Assembly (NCBI RefSeq): GCF_021538895.1
Contig: NZ_JADDRL010000030.1
Coordinates: 1-64,000, forward strand
DNA from: Streptomyces olivochromogenes
GTDB lineage: Bacteria; Actinomycetota; Actinomycetes; Streptomycetales; Streptomycetaceae
Length of the DNA: 64,000 nt
Direction of reading: 5' to 3'
Shown here piece by piece: positions 27,743 through 36,981 of this stretch. Made by a program: the position numbers and the translations under genes. The notes under the pieces are model-generated. The model had not been told where the DNA came from. It ran no database searches and saw nothing but the letters and a program-made list of their open reading frames with translations. Position 1 is the first letter of the stretch; every line of letters begins with the position of its first letter.

Positions 27743-28729
27743 CTACTCCTCGTACCACTCGGGCTGGCTCTTGAAGTCGTGCGTGGCGCTGATCACGCGG
27801 AGTCCGCTGCCGTTGGGCCTGATGGCGACGAGGCGGTTGGCGGGGTGGGTGAACTGGTCGTTCGTCGGGTCGAGTGCGAACATGATCCAGTCGCCGTCCG
27901 GTGACCAGGTCGGCTCGATCGGGAAACCGCCCTTGGGGTCGGCGAAGACGCGAGTCAGACGGCTGCCGTCGGGGGCGACCGTCCAGATCGCCCCGCTGGG
28001 CTGCAACCGTTCGCCGGCGAACAGGATGCGGGAGCCGTCAGGTGACCACCGCGCCCACCAGTTGGGGGGCACCGCCTCGGTGGTGATCCGGTGCGGGTTG
28101 GAGCCGTCGGTGTTCACCACCCAGAGGGAGCCGCCGAGGTCGGCGGGTCCGTCGTCTTCGCTGCGCGCGGCCCGGTAGAACACCAACTGCTTGCCGTCGG
28201 GTGAGAAGTCGAGCGGCATGTCGTGGGCTGATCCGGGACGGGTGGTCACCCGGACGAGGTCGGTGCCGTCGGGATGGCTCGCCGTGTAGATCCCGGTCCG
28301 GTCGGGGTCGTCGAAGTCCCAGCCTTCGTATGCGACCCGGTGTCCGTCCGGGGACCATGCCTGCGGGACCAGGTTCAGTGTCGGGTCGGTCAGTGTGAGC
28401 TTCCGGTAGCCGGATCCGTCGATGCTGACGGTGCCGCCGGTGACGGGCAGTTCGGTGATGGTGCCGGGCATGACCAGGATCAGCTGGTCGTCGGGCGAGA
28501 CACGCAGCAGACAGCAGTACGCGCCCCGCCGGGTCAGCACCCGCTGCCTGTCGCCGTCCGCTGTCGCGGCGAAGTACGCCTGACGGTCACGGGGATAGGT
28601 CTTCCTGAAGAGGATGTGGCCGGTCGGGTCACCGGCCGTGTTCGCGTACGACGCCGACAGGGGCGCGGCGGTGGCGCCGAGGGTCAGCAGCGCGGTCGAG
28701 ATGAGCCGCGCCGAGCGGAGCTTGTTCAT
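27743..28729 (-). CDS. secreted TolB-like beta-propeller protein
   Basis: 328 residues. A signal peptide (MNKLRSARLISTALLTLGAT, cleavage near SASYA) is followed by repeated WSPDG/FSPDG blades: AWSPDGHRVAYEG, DFSPDGKQLVFY, RWSPDGSRILFAG, TWSPDGDWIMFAL. The blades match the TolB/PD40 (WD40-like) propeller. GGAGG lies 8 nt before the ATG, which fixes the start; longer in-frame starts would bury the signal peptide. Transcribed divergently from the lipoprotein gene at 28922, sharing a 190-bp promoter region. Confidence 0.85.
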   Translation of the reverse strand: MNKLRSARLISTALLTLGATAAPLSASYANTAGDPTGHILFRKTYPRDRQAYFAATADGDRQRVLTRRGAYCCLLRVSPDDQLILVMPGTITELPVTGGTVSIDGSGYRKLTLTDPTLNLVPQAWSPDGHRVAYEGWDFDDPDRTGIYTASHPDGTDLVRVTTRPGSAHDMPLDFSPDGKQLVFYRAARSEDDGPADLGGSLWVVNTDGSNPHRITTEAVPPNWWARWSPDGSRILFAGERLQPSGAIWTVAPDGSRLTRVFADPKGGFPIEPTWSPDGDWIMFALDPTNDQFTHPANRLVAIRPNGSGLRVISATHDFKSQPEWYEE

Positions 28730-28921
28730 GTCGGTGGCCTCCTTCGAGTGGCAACGAAGGACCCTAGGAGCGGCGGCGCGCGGCGGAATCGGGGCGGGCG
28801 CGCGGGTGTCGGTGGTGGGAGTACGTGCCGGCACGTACGGTCGGGACGCGGTTTCGGGTGTTCTGCCCGACGCGGGCAGGCATCGGCGGCGCGTACCTTC
28901 GGGTCAACGGAGGGGGTCGCC

Positions 28922-30439
28922 ATGCGGAGCAGACGTCTGTGGGCGGGGCTGGGTGCCGTGACCGCGCTGCTGGTCGCCAGTGGATGCGGTGGTTCGGTGG
29001 ACAAGGCGGGCGGCGGGAGCGAGCCGCGGCCCACGGTTCTGAGAATGTTCAGTGGGCTCGACGAGGTGGAGCCGTTCATCCAGGGGGTCGGCGAGGTCTC
29101 CGAGGGGGAGCTCCGCATCGATCGGATACATTCGAAGCACGGGGAGTCCGGCGAAGCGGACCTCATCCGCGCGGTCAGGGATGGCCGTTACGACCTGGCG
29201 GTGGTGCCCGTACGCGCCTGGCACGGCGCCGGTGTGTCCGACTTCGACGCGCTGGTCGCGCCGCTGGCCGTGGACAGCTACGCGCTGCAGCAGAAGGTGC
29301 TGGACGGCGATATCGGCGCGACGATGCTCAAAGGTGTCCGCAAGGTCGGCGTCGACGGGATCGGCATACTGCCCGGGCCGATGCGCAAACCCGTCGGGAT
29401 CACCCGGTCCTTGCGCGGGCCGGAGGACTACCGCGGTGCGAGGATCGGAGCCGCGCCCTCTGCGGTCGCCGCCCGCACCTTGCGCACCCTCGGGGCGCGG
29501 CCCGTACCGCGCCCCTTCTACGGGGCGTCGATCGCCGGACTCGACGGTGTGGAGCACCAGGTGCTGAACGTGGAGGAGGACCGGTACGACGCCACCGCGG
29601 AATCGATCACGGCGAACGTGAACCTGTGGCCGCGGCCGGCGGTCGTCGTCGCTAACCCGAAACGCCTGCGGACGCTCAGCGGTGATCAGCGCGGCGACCT
29701 GCGCCGGGCCTCGCATGCCGCGGTCGAGTCCATGACCACGGAGATTCGTCAGGCGGAAGCCGACGAAGGCAGCCAGGCCCTGTGCCAGCGCGGCCGGGTG
29801 CGGTTCGAGACCGCCACCGCTGCCCAGCTCGCCCATCTACGCAAGGCCGTCGAGCCCGTCCATGCATGGCTGCGCGAAGACGCCCGGACCCGCGGGTACC
29901 TGGACCGCATCCGAGCCTTGCGACACGACACCAAGGCGGCCCGGGACGCGGAGATCCCTTCGTGCGAGGGCCAGGGCACAAATCGCTCACCCACCGAGCG
30001 AAGCGCGCTCGACGGGACGTACAGGATGACGACTTCCGAGGACGAGCTGGTCGCGGCAGGCGCCGCGGGCGATGAGGCCAAGCCGGAGAACTGGGGCGAC
30101 TTCAGGCTCGTCTTCGCCAAGGGCCGCTTCGCGTTCACCACCGAGAACGGCGAGGCCTGCGTCTGGGCCTACGGTGAGTTCACCGTGCGGGACCGGCAGC
30201 TGACGTTGACGGTTGGGGGCGGCGGAGGGACCAGTCCGAACCACGCCACGAATCAGTTCGGCGAGCGCTTCGTCTTCCAGTGGAGCGCGTATCGCGACCT
30301 CCTGACACTCGCCGGCGTCAAGGGCCAGGTCTCGCCGACGCCGTTCCGGGTCAAGCCGTGGCGGCGGATCAACGACACCCCTGACGACGGTCTCCTCAGC
30401 CGGAAGTGCCCGCCACCCGCGGCGGCCTTCACGGGGTGA
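28922..30439 (+). CDS. TRAP/TAXI-type substrate-binding lipoprotein
   Basis: 505 residues. The lipobox VASGC places the lipidated Cys at residue 22. Residues about 38-330 resemble DctP-like periplasmic binding proteins: ADLIRAVRDGRYDLAVVPVR, GILPGPMRKPVGITRSLRGP, EDYRGARIGAAPSAVAARTL. An additional C-terminal domain of about 130 residues starts near SALDGTYRMTTSEDELVAAG and has a lipocalin-like GxYRM start. No TRAP permease genes are present, so it may sense rather than import. Its stop overlaps the convergent histidine-kinase gene by 11 bp. A link with that two-component operon is possible but unproven. Confidence 0.75.
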   Translation: MRSRRLWAGLGAVTALLVASGCGGSVDKAGGGSEPRPTVLRMFSGLDEVEPFIQGVGEVSEGELRIDRIHSKHGESGEADLIRAVRDGRYDLAVVPVRAWHGAGVSDFDALVAPLAVDSYALQQKVLDGDIGATMLKGVRKVGVDGIGILPGPMRKPVGITRSLRGPEDYRGARIGAAPSAVAARTLRTLGARPVPRPFYGASIAGLDGVEHQVLNVEEDRYDATAESITANVNLWPRPAVVVANPKRLRTLSGDQRGDLRRASHAAVESMTTEIRQAEADEGSQALCQRGRVRFETATAAQLAHLRKAVEPVHAWLREDARTRGYLDRIRALRHDTKAARDAEIPSCEGQGTNRSPTERSALDGTYRMTTSEDELVAAGAAGDEAKPENWGDFRLVFAKGRFAFTTENGEACVWAYGEFTVRDRQLTLTVGGGGGTSPNHATNQFGERFVFQWSAYRDLLTLAGVKGQVSPTPFRVKPWRRINDTPDDGLLSRKCPPPAAAFTG

Positions 30440-31895
30440 CAGACAGCCGGGCGCGTATCCGAGTGCCCTGGCCGGCCGGGCTGTCGACGTCCAGGGTCCC
30501 GCCCTGCACGTCGACCCGGTCCGCCAGGCCCCGGAGCCCGGAACCGCGTGCCGGGTCGACACCGCCGACGCCGTCGTCGGCCACCTCGACGGTGACGACG
30601 CCCTCGGCGACGGTGACCGTGACCCGCGCCGCCGTGGCGTGTGCGTGTTTGACGGTGTTCGTCAGCGCCTCCGAGACCACGAAGTACGCGGTGGCCGCAA
30701 GCGCCGGCGCAAGGGGGTGCCCGCTGACCGCGGACCGCACCGGCAACGGCGCTTCCCGGGCCAGCTCGTCCAACGCCGCCGCGAGGCCGGACTCGGTCAG
30801 GGTGCGCGGGTGGACGCCGCGGGCGAACTCCCGGAGCTGGGCGCGGGCGGCGCACACCTGGCCGGGGATCCCGTCGGGTGCGTCGTCGAGCAACTCCGCG
30901 ACAAGGCCGAGCCGCCGCTGAGCGCCCTCGGCGAGCTCACGCTCCAGCCGGTCACGTTCCTCGTCCGCTGCGGCCACGATACGGCGACGGGATGCCTCGA
31001 CCTCGGCGACCCGGGCCCGTACCTGCCCCTGCAGCCGGGCGTTGACCAGCGCGAGTCGGGCGAGTGCCGCGACCGACCGCACCAGGTCGGGATCGTCGAG
31101 CACGGCACTGTCGTGCAGCAGTACCCCGACCCGCGCCCCGTCCTCCTGCAGCGCCGTGACCGCAGTCCCCGGCGCCGCAGCGGCGGGATCGACGGGCAGC
31201 CCGGACTCGTCGACGTAGCCGCCGGTCTCCGCAAGCCAGTACCCGACGGTCAGCGCCGGGTCTCCCAGGGCGTCGGCGAGCTTTTCCCGGAGTGTGGCGC
31301 CCTCTTCCAGATCACCGAGGTCGATCACCAGCCCGGTGAGCGCGTCACTTCGGCGGCGCCAGCGCAGATCGGCGGCGAGCACCACCGCGCAGCCGACGAG
31401 AGCCGCCTCGTACGCCCACAGCGCCGGCCGGTTGTGCGGCTCACCGGCCAGCCGGGCCACCGCCCCCGCTGCTGGAGCCAGCATGACGGCGGCGGCTGCG
31501 GCCAGGGCGAGCGCGGACGACCGGCGCCCGGAGCGGTTCGTACGCGCGACACGGGTGCCCGCGGCCGCCACCACCGTCACCGCGAGCGCGATGGTCACGG
31601 GCTCCGAGCGGGCGAGTGGATAGGCGAGGGCATCGGCGTACGCCAGCACCACGACCACGCGGAGCGCGGGCCTGCGCAGCCGGCCCTCCGGATAGCTCAG
31701 CAGCAGATGTACGAGCGGCCCCCGGTGTACGAGCGCGAGGCCGGCGCCCAGATCACCGGCCAGCCACGATCCGCCCGTCGCGACCATCAGCGCGGCGACC
31801 GCCGTGCGCCGCTGCGGCGCGACTACGAGCCCGGCGGCCAGGAACGCGATCCCGACACCGAGGTCCATGACAGCCGTGCCGCCGCCGGGGATCAC
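30429..31895 (-). CDS. NarL-type sensor kinase lacking the phosphoacceptor His
   Basis: 488 residues. Start taken at the GTG at 31895, which overlaps the regulator stop as GTGA. Six or more hydrophobic helices (to about residue 210) precede a degenerate sensor part and the HisKA_3/HATPase core. The dimerisation helix reads ERDRLERELAEGAQRRLGLV: where the family has RDLHDGAQ, this protein has RELAEGAQ, so Ala322 (codon GCC at 30930-30932) replaces His. The ATP-binding side is intact, with VVSEALTNTVKHA (N box), VADDGVGGVD (G1) and GSGLRGLADRV (G2). It should bind ATP but cannot autophosphorylate at the usual site. Confidence 0.88.
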   Translation of the reverse strand: MIPGGGTAVMDLGVGIAFLAAGLVVAPQRRTAVAALMVATGGSWLAGDLGAGLALVHRGPLVHLLLSYPEGRLRRPALRVVVVLAYADALAYPLARSEPVTIALAVTVVAAAGTRVARTNRSGRRSSALALAAAAAVMLAPAAGAVARLAGEPHNRPALWAYEAALVGCAVVLAADLRWRRRSDALTGLVIDLGDLEEGATLREKLADALGDPALTVGYWLAETGGYVDESGLPVDPAAAAPGTAVTALQEDGARVGVLLHDSAVLDDPDLVRSVAALARLALVNARLQGQVRARVAEVEASRRRIVAAADEERDRLERELAEGAQRRLGLVAELLDDAPDGIPGQVCAARAQLREFARGVHPRTLTESGLAAALDELAREAPLPVRSAVSGHPLAPALAATAYFVVSEALTNTVKHAHATAARVTVTVAEGVVTVEVADDGVGGVDPARGSGLRGLADRVDVQGGTLDVDSPAGQGTRIRARLSVTP

Positions 31896-32539
31896 AATCC
31901 CCGCAGCAGGAACAGCACAGCGAGCACCCGCCGGTGGTAGTCCGCCGACTCCGGCACGCCCAGCTTGGTGAAGATATGCGCGACGTGCGCCTCGACGGTC
32001 CGCTGGCTGAGGAACAACTGGGCCGCGATGCTGCCGTTGGAATGGCCCTGCGCCATCAGCGTCAGGACCTCGCGCTCCCGCGCACTGAGCCGATCCAGGG
32101 GCCCGGCCGCCCGCTTCTTCGCCATGAGCCGCGACACGATCGTCGGATCGATCACGCACTCGCCCTCCGTGATCCGCTGCAGGGCGTCCAGCAGCACCGC
32201 CACATCGGACACCCGCTCCTTGAGCAGATATCCGGCACGCTCGGGAAGCCGTTCGAGCAGCCGCAGGGCGTACCGGGAATCCAGGTAGTGCGACAGCACG
32301 AGCACGCCGACGGCGGGGTGTGTGTCACCGATGGCCGCGGCAGCCACCAGCCCCTCGTCGGTATGGGTCGGCGGCATCCGGATGTCGGCCACCACAACGT
32401 CGGGACTCTCACGTTCGACTGCCCGCAGCAGGGCATTCGCATCGCCGACGGTGTCCACCACGTCGTGTCCGGTCTCGACGAGCAGCCGCGCAAGGCCTTC
32501 GCGCAGCAGGACCTCGTCGTCGGCGATCACGATGCGCAC
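31892..32539 (-). CDS. NarL/FixJ response regulator
   Basis: 215 residues. The receiver domain has the acidic pair ADDE, phospho-acceptor Asp52 (VVADIRMPP), and a conserved Ser/Lys side (VLSHY; YLLKERV). The LuxR-type helix-turn-helix spans about 150-205 (LSAREREVLTLMAQGHSNGS, LSQRTVEAHVAHIFTKLGV). Its start overlaps the end of the upstream kinase by 13 bp and its stop overlaps the start of the downstream kinase by 3-4 bp, so translation of all three is likely coupled. Targets cannot be read from sequence. Confidence 0.92.
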   Translation of the reverse strand: MRIVIADDEVLLREGLARLLVETGHDVVDTVGDANALLRAVERESPDVVVADIRMPPTHTDEGLVAAAAIGDTHPAVGVLVLSHYLDSRYALRLLERLPERAGYLLKERVSDVAVLLDALQRITEGECVIDPTIVSRLMAKKRAAGPLDRLSAREREVLTLMAQGHSNGSIAAQLFLSQRTVEAHVAHIFTKLGVPESADYHRRVLAVLFLLRGL

Positions 32540-34257
32540 GGCAGCTCCACACGGATCAGGGTCCCGCCGTCCGGCGTGCCCGCCAGCGTCAGCCGGCCGT
32601 CCAGGGCGCCGACACGGTCCTGCACTCTGCCCAGCTCCCCAGGCGGGCCGGCGTCCGTCTCGACCTCCACGACCAGCCCCCCGTCCGCATCGTCCACCCG
32701 AACGTCGGCCCGGCGGCAGCCGCTGTGCCCGACCGCCGTCGCCACTACCAGGTAGCCCGCGAGCTCGACGGCCGGGGCGCAGCGCCCCGTTGCCGTCGTG
32801 GCGACCGTGACCGGGACCGCTGCGCCTTCGGCGAGAACATCGAGTGCGGCCTCGAGCCCCTCCTCCGCGAGCGCCGCCGGGTACAGCCCGTGGGCGAGGG
32901 CACGAAGATCGGCCAGCGCGGCCTGCACCTGCGACTCCGCGCGCGTCAGCCGGTCGGCCAGGTCCTGGTCGTCGGCCCGCAACGTGGCGAGCCGGATCGC
33001 CAGCGCCAGCGCCACAAGGCGCTGTTGGGCCCCGTCGTGCAGGTCCCGCTCCAGCCGACGCCGTTCGGCAGCCCGCAGCGCCACGATCCGGGCCCGCGAC
33101 TCCCGCAGGTCCGCCAGTTGCGCCCGGGTCTCCGCCCGCAGCCGCTCGTTCTCCAGCGCCAACTGGACCGTACGGGCGATGTCGTCGGCACTGCCGACGC
33201 CCTCGAGCAGCCCCGGCCGATGCACCAGCGAGGCAGCCACCGCACCGCGCCGCACCAGCCGGGTCACTTCCCGGCCGGTGTCCACCGCCACCGCCCGTCC
33301 GTCGACGTCGACCTGGCGGCCGTCAGAGACGGGATACAACACGGCGAGCGACGGATCGCCCAGCAACTCGGCGAGCACGCCCACCAGTCCGCCCGCCTGC
33401 GGAGTGCGCCCCACCTCAATCACCAGCCTGGCCAGCTTCGTACGGGTACGCCGGGCCCGCTGCCACTCCCAGCAGGCGCCGGCGGCGACGGCGACGAGGG
33501 CGGCGGCCTGCCCGAGCCAGAGCCCGCGGTCCACCGGATCGTTGCTCACGTATCCCCGGCCCAGCGCATGCCCGTAATCGGCGACCACCAGGACGAGATA
33601 GACCAGGCCCGGCACCACGACCGGCCCCGACCTCCGGCGCAGCACCGCCGAGGCCCGGACCAGCCGCCCGCCGCACCACAAGGCCGACAGCGCCACCCCG
33701 GCGCCGGCCAGCCCCACCCCGATCCGGTTCACCGTGGCGAAAGGACCGTCCACGACCATCAGCAGGTTCGTCGCGCACGCGGAACAGCCCTGCGCCGCCG
33801 GATCGAACACCAGCGCAGGAAGTACACCCAAGGCGCCGACCGTCGTGAGATAACCAACTCCGGCCACCACTGTGTCCACCCCGGGCAACCGCCGGTCCGG
33901 GTACACGAGCAGCGCGTGCCCGACCATGGGCGGGCACGCCGCGTACAGCGCCAGACCGACCGTGAACGCGACGGACGAGGACACCACGGCGCTGTTCCAC
34001 TCCACGAGAAACCACGCGAACCCGGCCGCCACCAACAGCGGACCGAACGACGCCCGCGGCCTGCGCACCACGGAGAACAAGCCCGCCAACATCAGGCCCC
34101 ACCCCGCGAGTAGTTCCACCACCACCGGCGCCCCGGCCTCGGCGAGCCCGTAGCCGGGTGCCTCCGTCGCGATCCGCACCGTCGCCAAGCCCAGCCCCAG
34201 TCCCGCGAGCAGCACCGCCCACCACGCGAGCACCGGTGCGCGCACCCTCGTCCACAT
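32527..34257 (-). CDS. NarL-type sensor kinase with degenerate ATP-binding domain
   Basis: 576 residues from the ATG at 34257, which has GGGGAGG upstream. About eight membrane helices occupy residues 1-270. The dimerisation helix ERRRLERDLHDGAQQRLVAL is canonical with His407. The HATPase domain has lost its key residues: the N box normally reads VVxEALTNxxKHA but here is VVATAVGHSGCRRA with no Glu or Asn, and the G1 box (DDGxGG) is replaced by ETDAGPP. It probably cannot bind ATP, yet offers a good phosphoacceptor. With the adjacent kinase of opposite defect it may form a working heterodimer. It is the first gene of the operon. Confidence 0.88.
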   Translation of the reverse strand: MWTRVRAPVLAWWAVLLAGLGLGLATVRIATEAPGYGLAEAGAPVVVELLAGWGLMLAGLFSVVRRPRASFGPLLVAAGFAWFLVEWNSAVVSSSVAFTVGLALYAACPPMVGHALLVYPDRRLPGVDTVVAGVGYLTTVGALGVLPALVFDPAAQGCSACATNLLMVVDGPFATVNRIGVGLAGAGVALSALWCGGRLVRASAVLRRRSGPVVVPGLVYLVLVVADYGHALGRGYVSNDPVDRGLWLGQAAALVAVAAGACWEWQRARRTRTKLARLVIEVGRTPQAGGLVGVLAELLGDPSLAVLYPVSDGRQVDVDGRAVAVDTGREVTRLVRRGAVAASLVHRPGLLEGVGSADDIARTVQLALENERLRAETRAQLADLRESRARIVALRAAERRRLERDLHDGAQQRLVALALAIRLATLRADDQDLADRLTRAESQVQAALADLRALAHGLYPAALAEEGLEAALDVLAEGAAVPVTVATTATGRCAPAVELAGYLVVATAVGHSGCRRADVRVDDADGGLVVEVETDAGPPGELGRVQDRVGALDGRLTLAGTPDGGTLIRVELPCAS

Positions 34258-34421
34258 GCGCACCCCTCCCCCTGATGGCATTGGTATAGCGGTGCAGTCC
34301 GCCGCCTTTCAAGGGGCCGCCAGGACCGCCGCGTCCAGCCGATATGGCACGCTCGTCACCACCGCCCCGGCGTAAACAGCAGCGCCCTCAGCCGTCGTGG
34401 CTTTGTTCACGAGAACCGGCT

Positions 34422-34740
34422 CTGGTCCACCTCTTGTGGTCCGGTAACGCTCGGTCACGCCAATAGAACCCGCCTGCGAAGGAGTTCGAATCCTGCGCGG
34501 CCGAACATCTGGCACTTGAGCATCTTGATCCTGTTGACATGGCCCTCCACGACGCCGGAGTTCCAGGGGAGGGTGAGGCCGGCGGTGACGGCGTCGAGGT
34601 CGCGCAGGAGGTGCTGAGCAAAGTGGCAGAGGCTGGGCCGTTCGGTGGTGGCGCCGGCCGCTTCGATCCATGCGGGAAGTCGGTCGCCTTGCAGGTGGGT
34701 GAGCATGTGGGCGAGGTCCGCACGTGCTCGCTCCACTCCT
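34422..34740 (-). pseudogene. ISL3 transposase C-terminal scar with element end
   Basis: The reverse frame contains HLLRDLDAVTAGLTLPWNSG and VVEGHVNRIKMLKCQMFGRA, the universal C-terminus of ISL3 transposases. Immediately beyond its stop lies the element end, GGCTCTGGTCCACCTCTTGT and following bases at about 34420-34460. The catalytic DDE part is missing upstream of 34740. It marks the former right side of an insertion beside the two-component operon promoter. Confidence 0.82.
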
Positions 34741-35140
34741 CATCCGTGCCTACCCCTGTGCAGTCCTCTCCCCGAACCGGCCCGACCCGCTCCCCCAGGT
34801 GCGGGACACGCATTCGGGACCGTAGGACAGCCACGCCCCGGCAGGGAACCTCGTCACCCCGGCCACCTTCCCATCGGGTGACAGCCCGCCAGGGCTTGAG
34901 CCCTGCCGGTCGCGGCCCACGGGCAGCCACTTGAGCGGCAGGAATCCCCATCATGCAGGCCGAGCTGCCGGGGTGGTGTCGGGCCGCTACGACCGTCGAC
35001 AGGCCTGATGAGTAGCTGTCCCTGCCTGCGCCAAACGATCGAGGTGTTGGTCAAGTGATGGGTGGCCAGGGTTGCTGAGCGATGTGGCGTACGAAGATCA
35101 CGGTCCGTTCGTGATCTACGAGAGGAAGCCCTGTGCGTCT
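34741..35140. other. unassigned stretch between IS scars
   Basis: No gene is evident. The reverse strand has an open frame starting MMGIPAAQVAARGPRPAG, but the translation lacks family patterns. The base order (alternating G-rich and C-rich short words) recalls structured RNA of a group II intron leader, but I found no domain V hairpin, so I make no claim. Confidence 0.3.
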
Positions 35141-35274
35141 CCCCCGCACCGCACGCCGTACGGCCGCGGTCATCGTCGACCGGCTGACCTTCAGCGGCGC
35201 CATCATCCAGACCGGCACCAAGTCCTACCGCCCCGCCCACACCAAAGCCCAGGCCGAACGCGCCACCGTCGGCT
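35141..35274 (+). pseudogene. IS21 helper (IstB-like) C-terminal scar 1
   Basis: The forward frame reads TAAVIVDRLTFSGAIIQTGT followed by KSYRPAHTKAQAERATVG and a stop. This matches the C-terminal tail of actinomycete IstB-type ATP-binding helper proteins (VDRLTFNGxIIETGTDSYRLA). The AAA+ core is absent. A near relative of this scar occurs at 37441-37574 and a shorter one at 39992-40050. Confidence 0.65.
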
Positions 35275-35297
35275 GACCAGAGCGGAGCAACGGGCTC

Positions 35298-36380
35298 TCA
35301 CTCCACTGATCTTGACGCGCCAGCCAGGGCCCGCTGGACCTCAGCCGCGGGGAAGGGAGTGCGCTTGCTCTGCCTAAGTAGTCGATCATGGAAGTCATCC
35401 AGGATGATTGCGTGCGGAGCGTGACGGTTGATGATCGCGACGATGTCGGGCGGAACGTCTGCGGGTCGGTGGCCGTCGACCCATTCGCACAGGAAGGCCC
35501 CGTGTTCGGTGCCACCACGCACGTCGTCTGGCAGATGATGGTGAAGCAGGTGGTTCAGCGCGAAGGTGCCGTCGTACACAAGGTGATCAGCGAGGAAATC
35601 GCGCTCATCCGTTGAGAGTTCAAAGTCGCGGCTCAACGCGAGCCCGAAGTCTGCGAAGTACACCCGCTGGCCGTCTGTGAGCAGATTGGCGAAGTGCGCG
35701 TCAAAGTGGACCAGCCCGCGCGCGCTCATGAACTCGGTCCCCCGCAGCAACGCATTCTCGACCCATCGATAGGGCGACTCACCTCCCGGTTCCGGCGGGG
35801 CGGCATCACGGGTATCGCCGAGCCACTCGGCGAGCGTCTGTGGCACATGCTCCAGGAAGAGCACCAGACTGAAGGAGGACCTTCCGATCGCCTCCAGCCG
35901 ACGGCGCACTGCCGACGAGCCCTCCCAATGCGCTACGGCCCCCTCAAGGCCGCCGAACTCGTCGATGAAGCCGACGGGGGGACTGTCGCGCAAAACCCGC
36001 CAGTGATACAGCAGCGGGAAACCCGCGTACTCGTTCTTCAGTACCCAGCCTGTCGTCATGATGTGCGCGGCCAGCTCACGCCAGGCGCCGAACCCCGCCG
36101 ACCCCACCCCGTACTGGTAGAAGAGAGGAAGCTTGAACACGTTTGCCGTCGACCGCACGTGCTCCGGCTGCAACTCGATGTCCGTCAGCGGGACCCGCTT
36201 GACGAAGACGCGCATCCCCTCGACTTCCATCTCCGCCGACCTACCGCCGATACCGGAGCCGAGACTTGGCGCGGCAGCCACCGCATCCTCAAGCCGACGG
36301 TCGCTGAACAGGGACAGCCGTGCTCCCACGGCCGCGTAAGCGGACACTCGCGCGGCATGCGCTGACTCGGTCACGTCCAT
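35298..36380 (-). CDS. protein-kinase-like phosphotransferase
   Basis: 360 residues. The catalytic loop and metal site of the kinase superfamily are visible as GLVHFDAHFANLLTDGQRVY followed by FADFGLA (HxDxHxxN ... DFG), with a plausible ATP-binding Lys in GMRVFVKRVPL. Preceding helices are rich in aromatic residues. The pattern resembles small-molecule or lanthipeptide-cluster-associated kinases rather than Pkn-type Ser/Thr kinases; no membrane or PASTA region is present. GGAG lies about 9 nt before the ATG. It is an intact gene surrounded by IS scars. Substrate unknown. Confidence 0.75.
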   Translation of the reverse strand: MDVTESAHAARVSAYAAVGARLSLFSDRRLEDAVAAAPSLGSGIGGRSAEMEVEGMRVFVKRVPLTDIELQPEHVRSTANVFKLPLFYQYGVGSAGFGAWRELAAHIMTTGWVLKNEYAGFPLLYHWRVLRDSPPVGFIDEFGGLEGAVAHWEGSSAVRRRLEAIGRSSFSLVLFLEHVPQTLAEWLGDTRDAAPPEPGGESPYRWVENALLRGTEFMSARGLVHFDAHFANLLTDGQRVYFADFGLALSRDFELSTDERDFLADHLVYDGTFALNHLLHHHLPDDVRGGTEHGAFLCEWVDGHRPADVPPDIVAIINRHAPHAIILDDFHDRLLRQSKRTPFPAAEVQRALAGASRSVE

Positions 36381-36499
36381 CGGCGGCTCCAGCCTGACAT
36401 CAAAACTGACTTCTGTTGATCATGCCAGGGTGGTGCACGCGACTCCCGAAGTCGCCGCCAATTAACTCCCTACGACGCCGGTTCTTGTGGTGCCTTTGG

Positions 36500-36960
36500 G
36501 CCGCTGCGTGGTTCGTGGGAGACCTGGTTGAGCGGTTGGTTCCGGACGAGTTGTGGGTGCTGTTCCGGCATGTGGGGCCGTCTTCCGAGGTCAAGCGGCC
36601 CGCAGGGCGGCGGGCGAGCTCGAGCAGGTGACCGAGAGGCACTGGCCGCGATCATCTTCGTGGCCACCTCGCGCTGCACCTGGAGACAGCTGCCGCCGGT
36701 CTTCGGCCCTGCCTGGCCCACCGTCTACCGACGTTTTGCCCGGTGGAGCCAGGACCGTGTGTCGGCCAGGCTCCACCGAGTCCTCCTGGACGAACTCGGC
36801 GCCCGCGGCGAGTTGGACTGGTCGCGATGCGCGATCGACTCCGTCAGCCTCAGAGCGGCAAAAAAAAGGGGGCACCGACCGGGCCGAATCCGACCGACCG
36901 AGGCAAGAGTGGATCGAAGATCCACCTGGTGTGTGGTGGGATGGCTGGGTGTTGTTCGCC
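36500..36960 (+). pseudogene. IS5-family transposase N-terminal half with frameshifts
   Basis: Pieces in order: LVERLVPDELWVLFRHVGPS (one frame), then EALAAIIFVATSRCTWRQLP and YRRFARWSQDRVSARLHRVL with LDELGARGELDWSRCAIDSV (second frame), then KKKGAPTGPNPTDRGKSGSK (third frame). The second shift falls at an A8G5 run (36860-36872). The remaining catalytic half is replaced by the start of the next gene. It is inactive. Confidence 0.8.
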
Positions 36961-36981
36961 GTCCGGTGGGAGATCGGTTCG

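Noticed and set aside
28922..30439. Calling the lipoprotein part of a TRAP transporter
   Set aside because: No DctQ/DctM membrane genes lie next to it, and it has an additional C-terminal domain not seen in transporters.
34741..35060. Possible group II intron fragment between IS scars
   Set aside because: No domain V/VI hairpin or reverse-transcriptase sense could be found; only the general look of the sequence suggested it.
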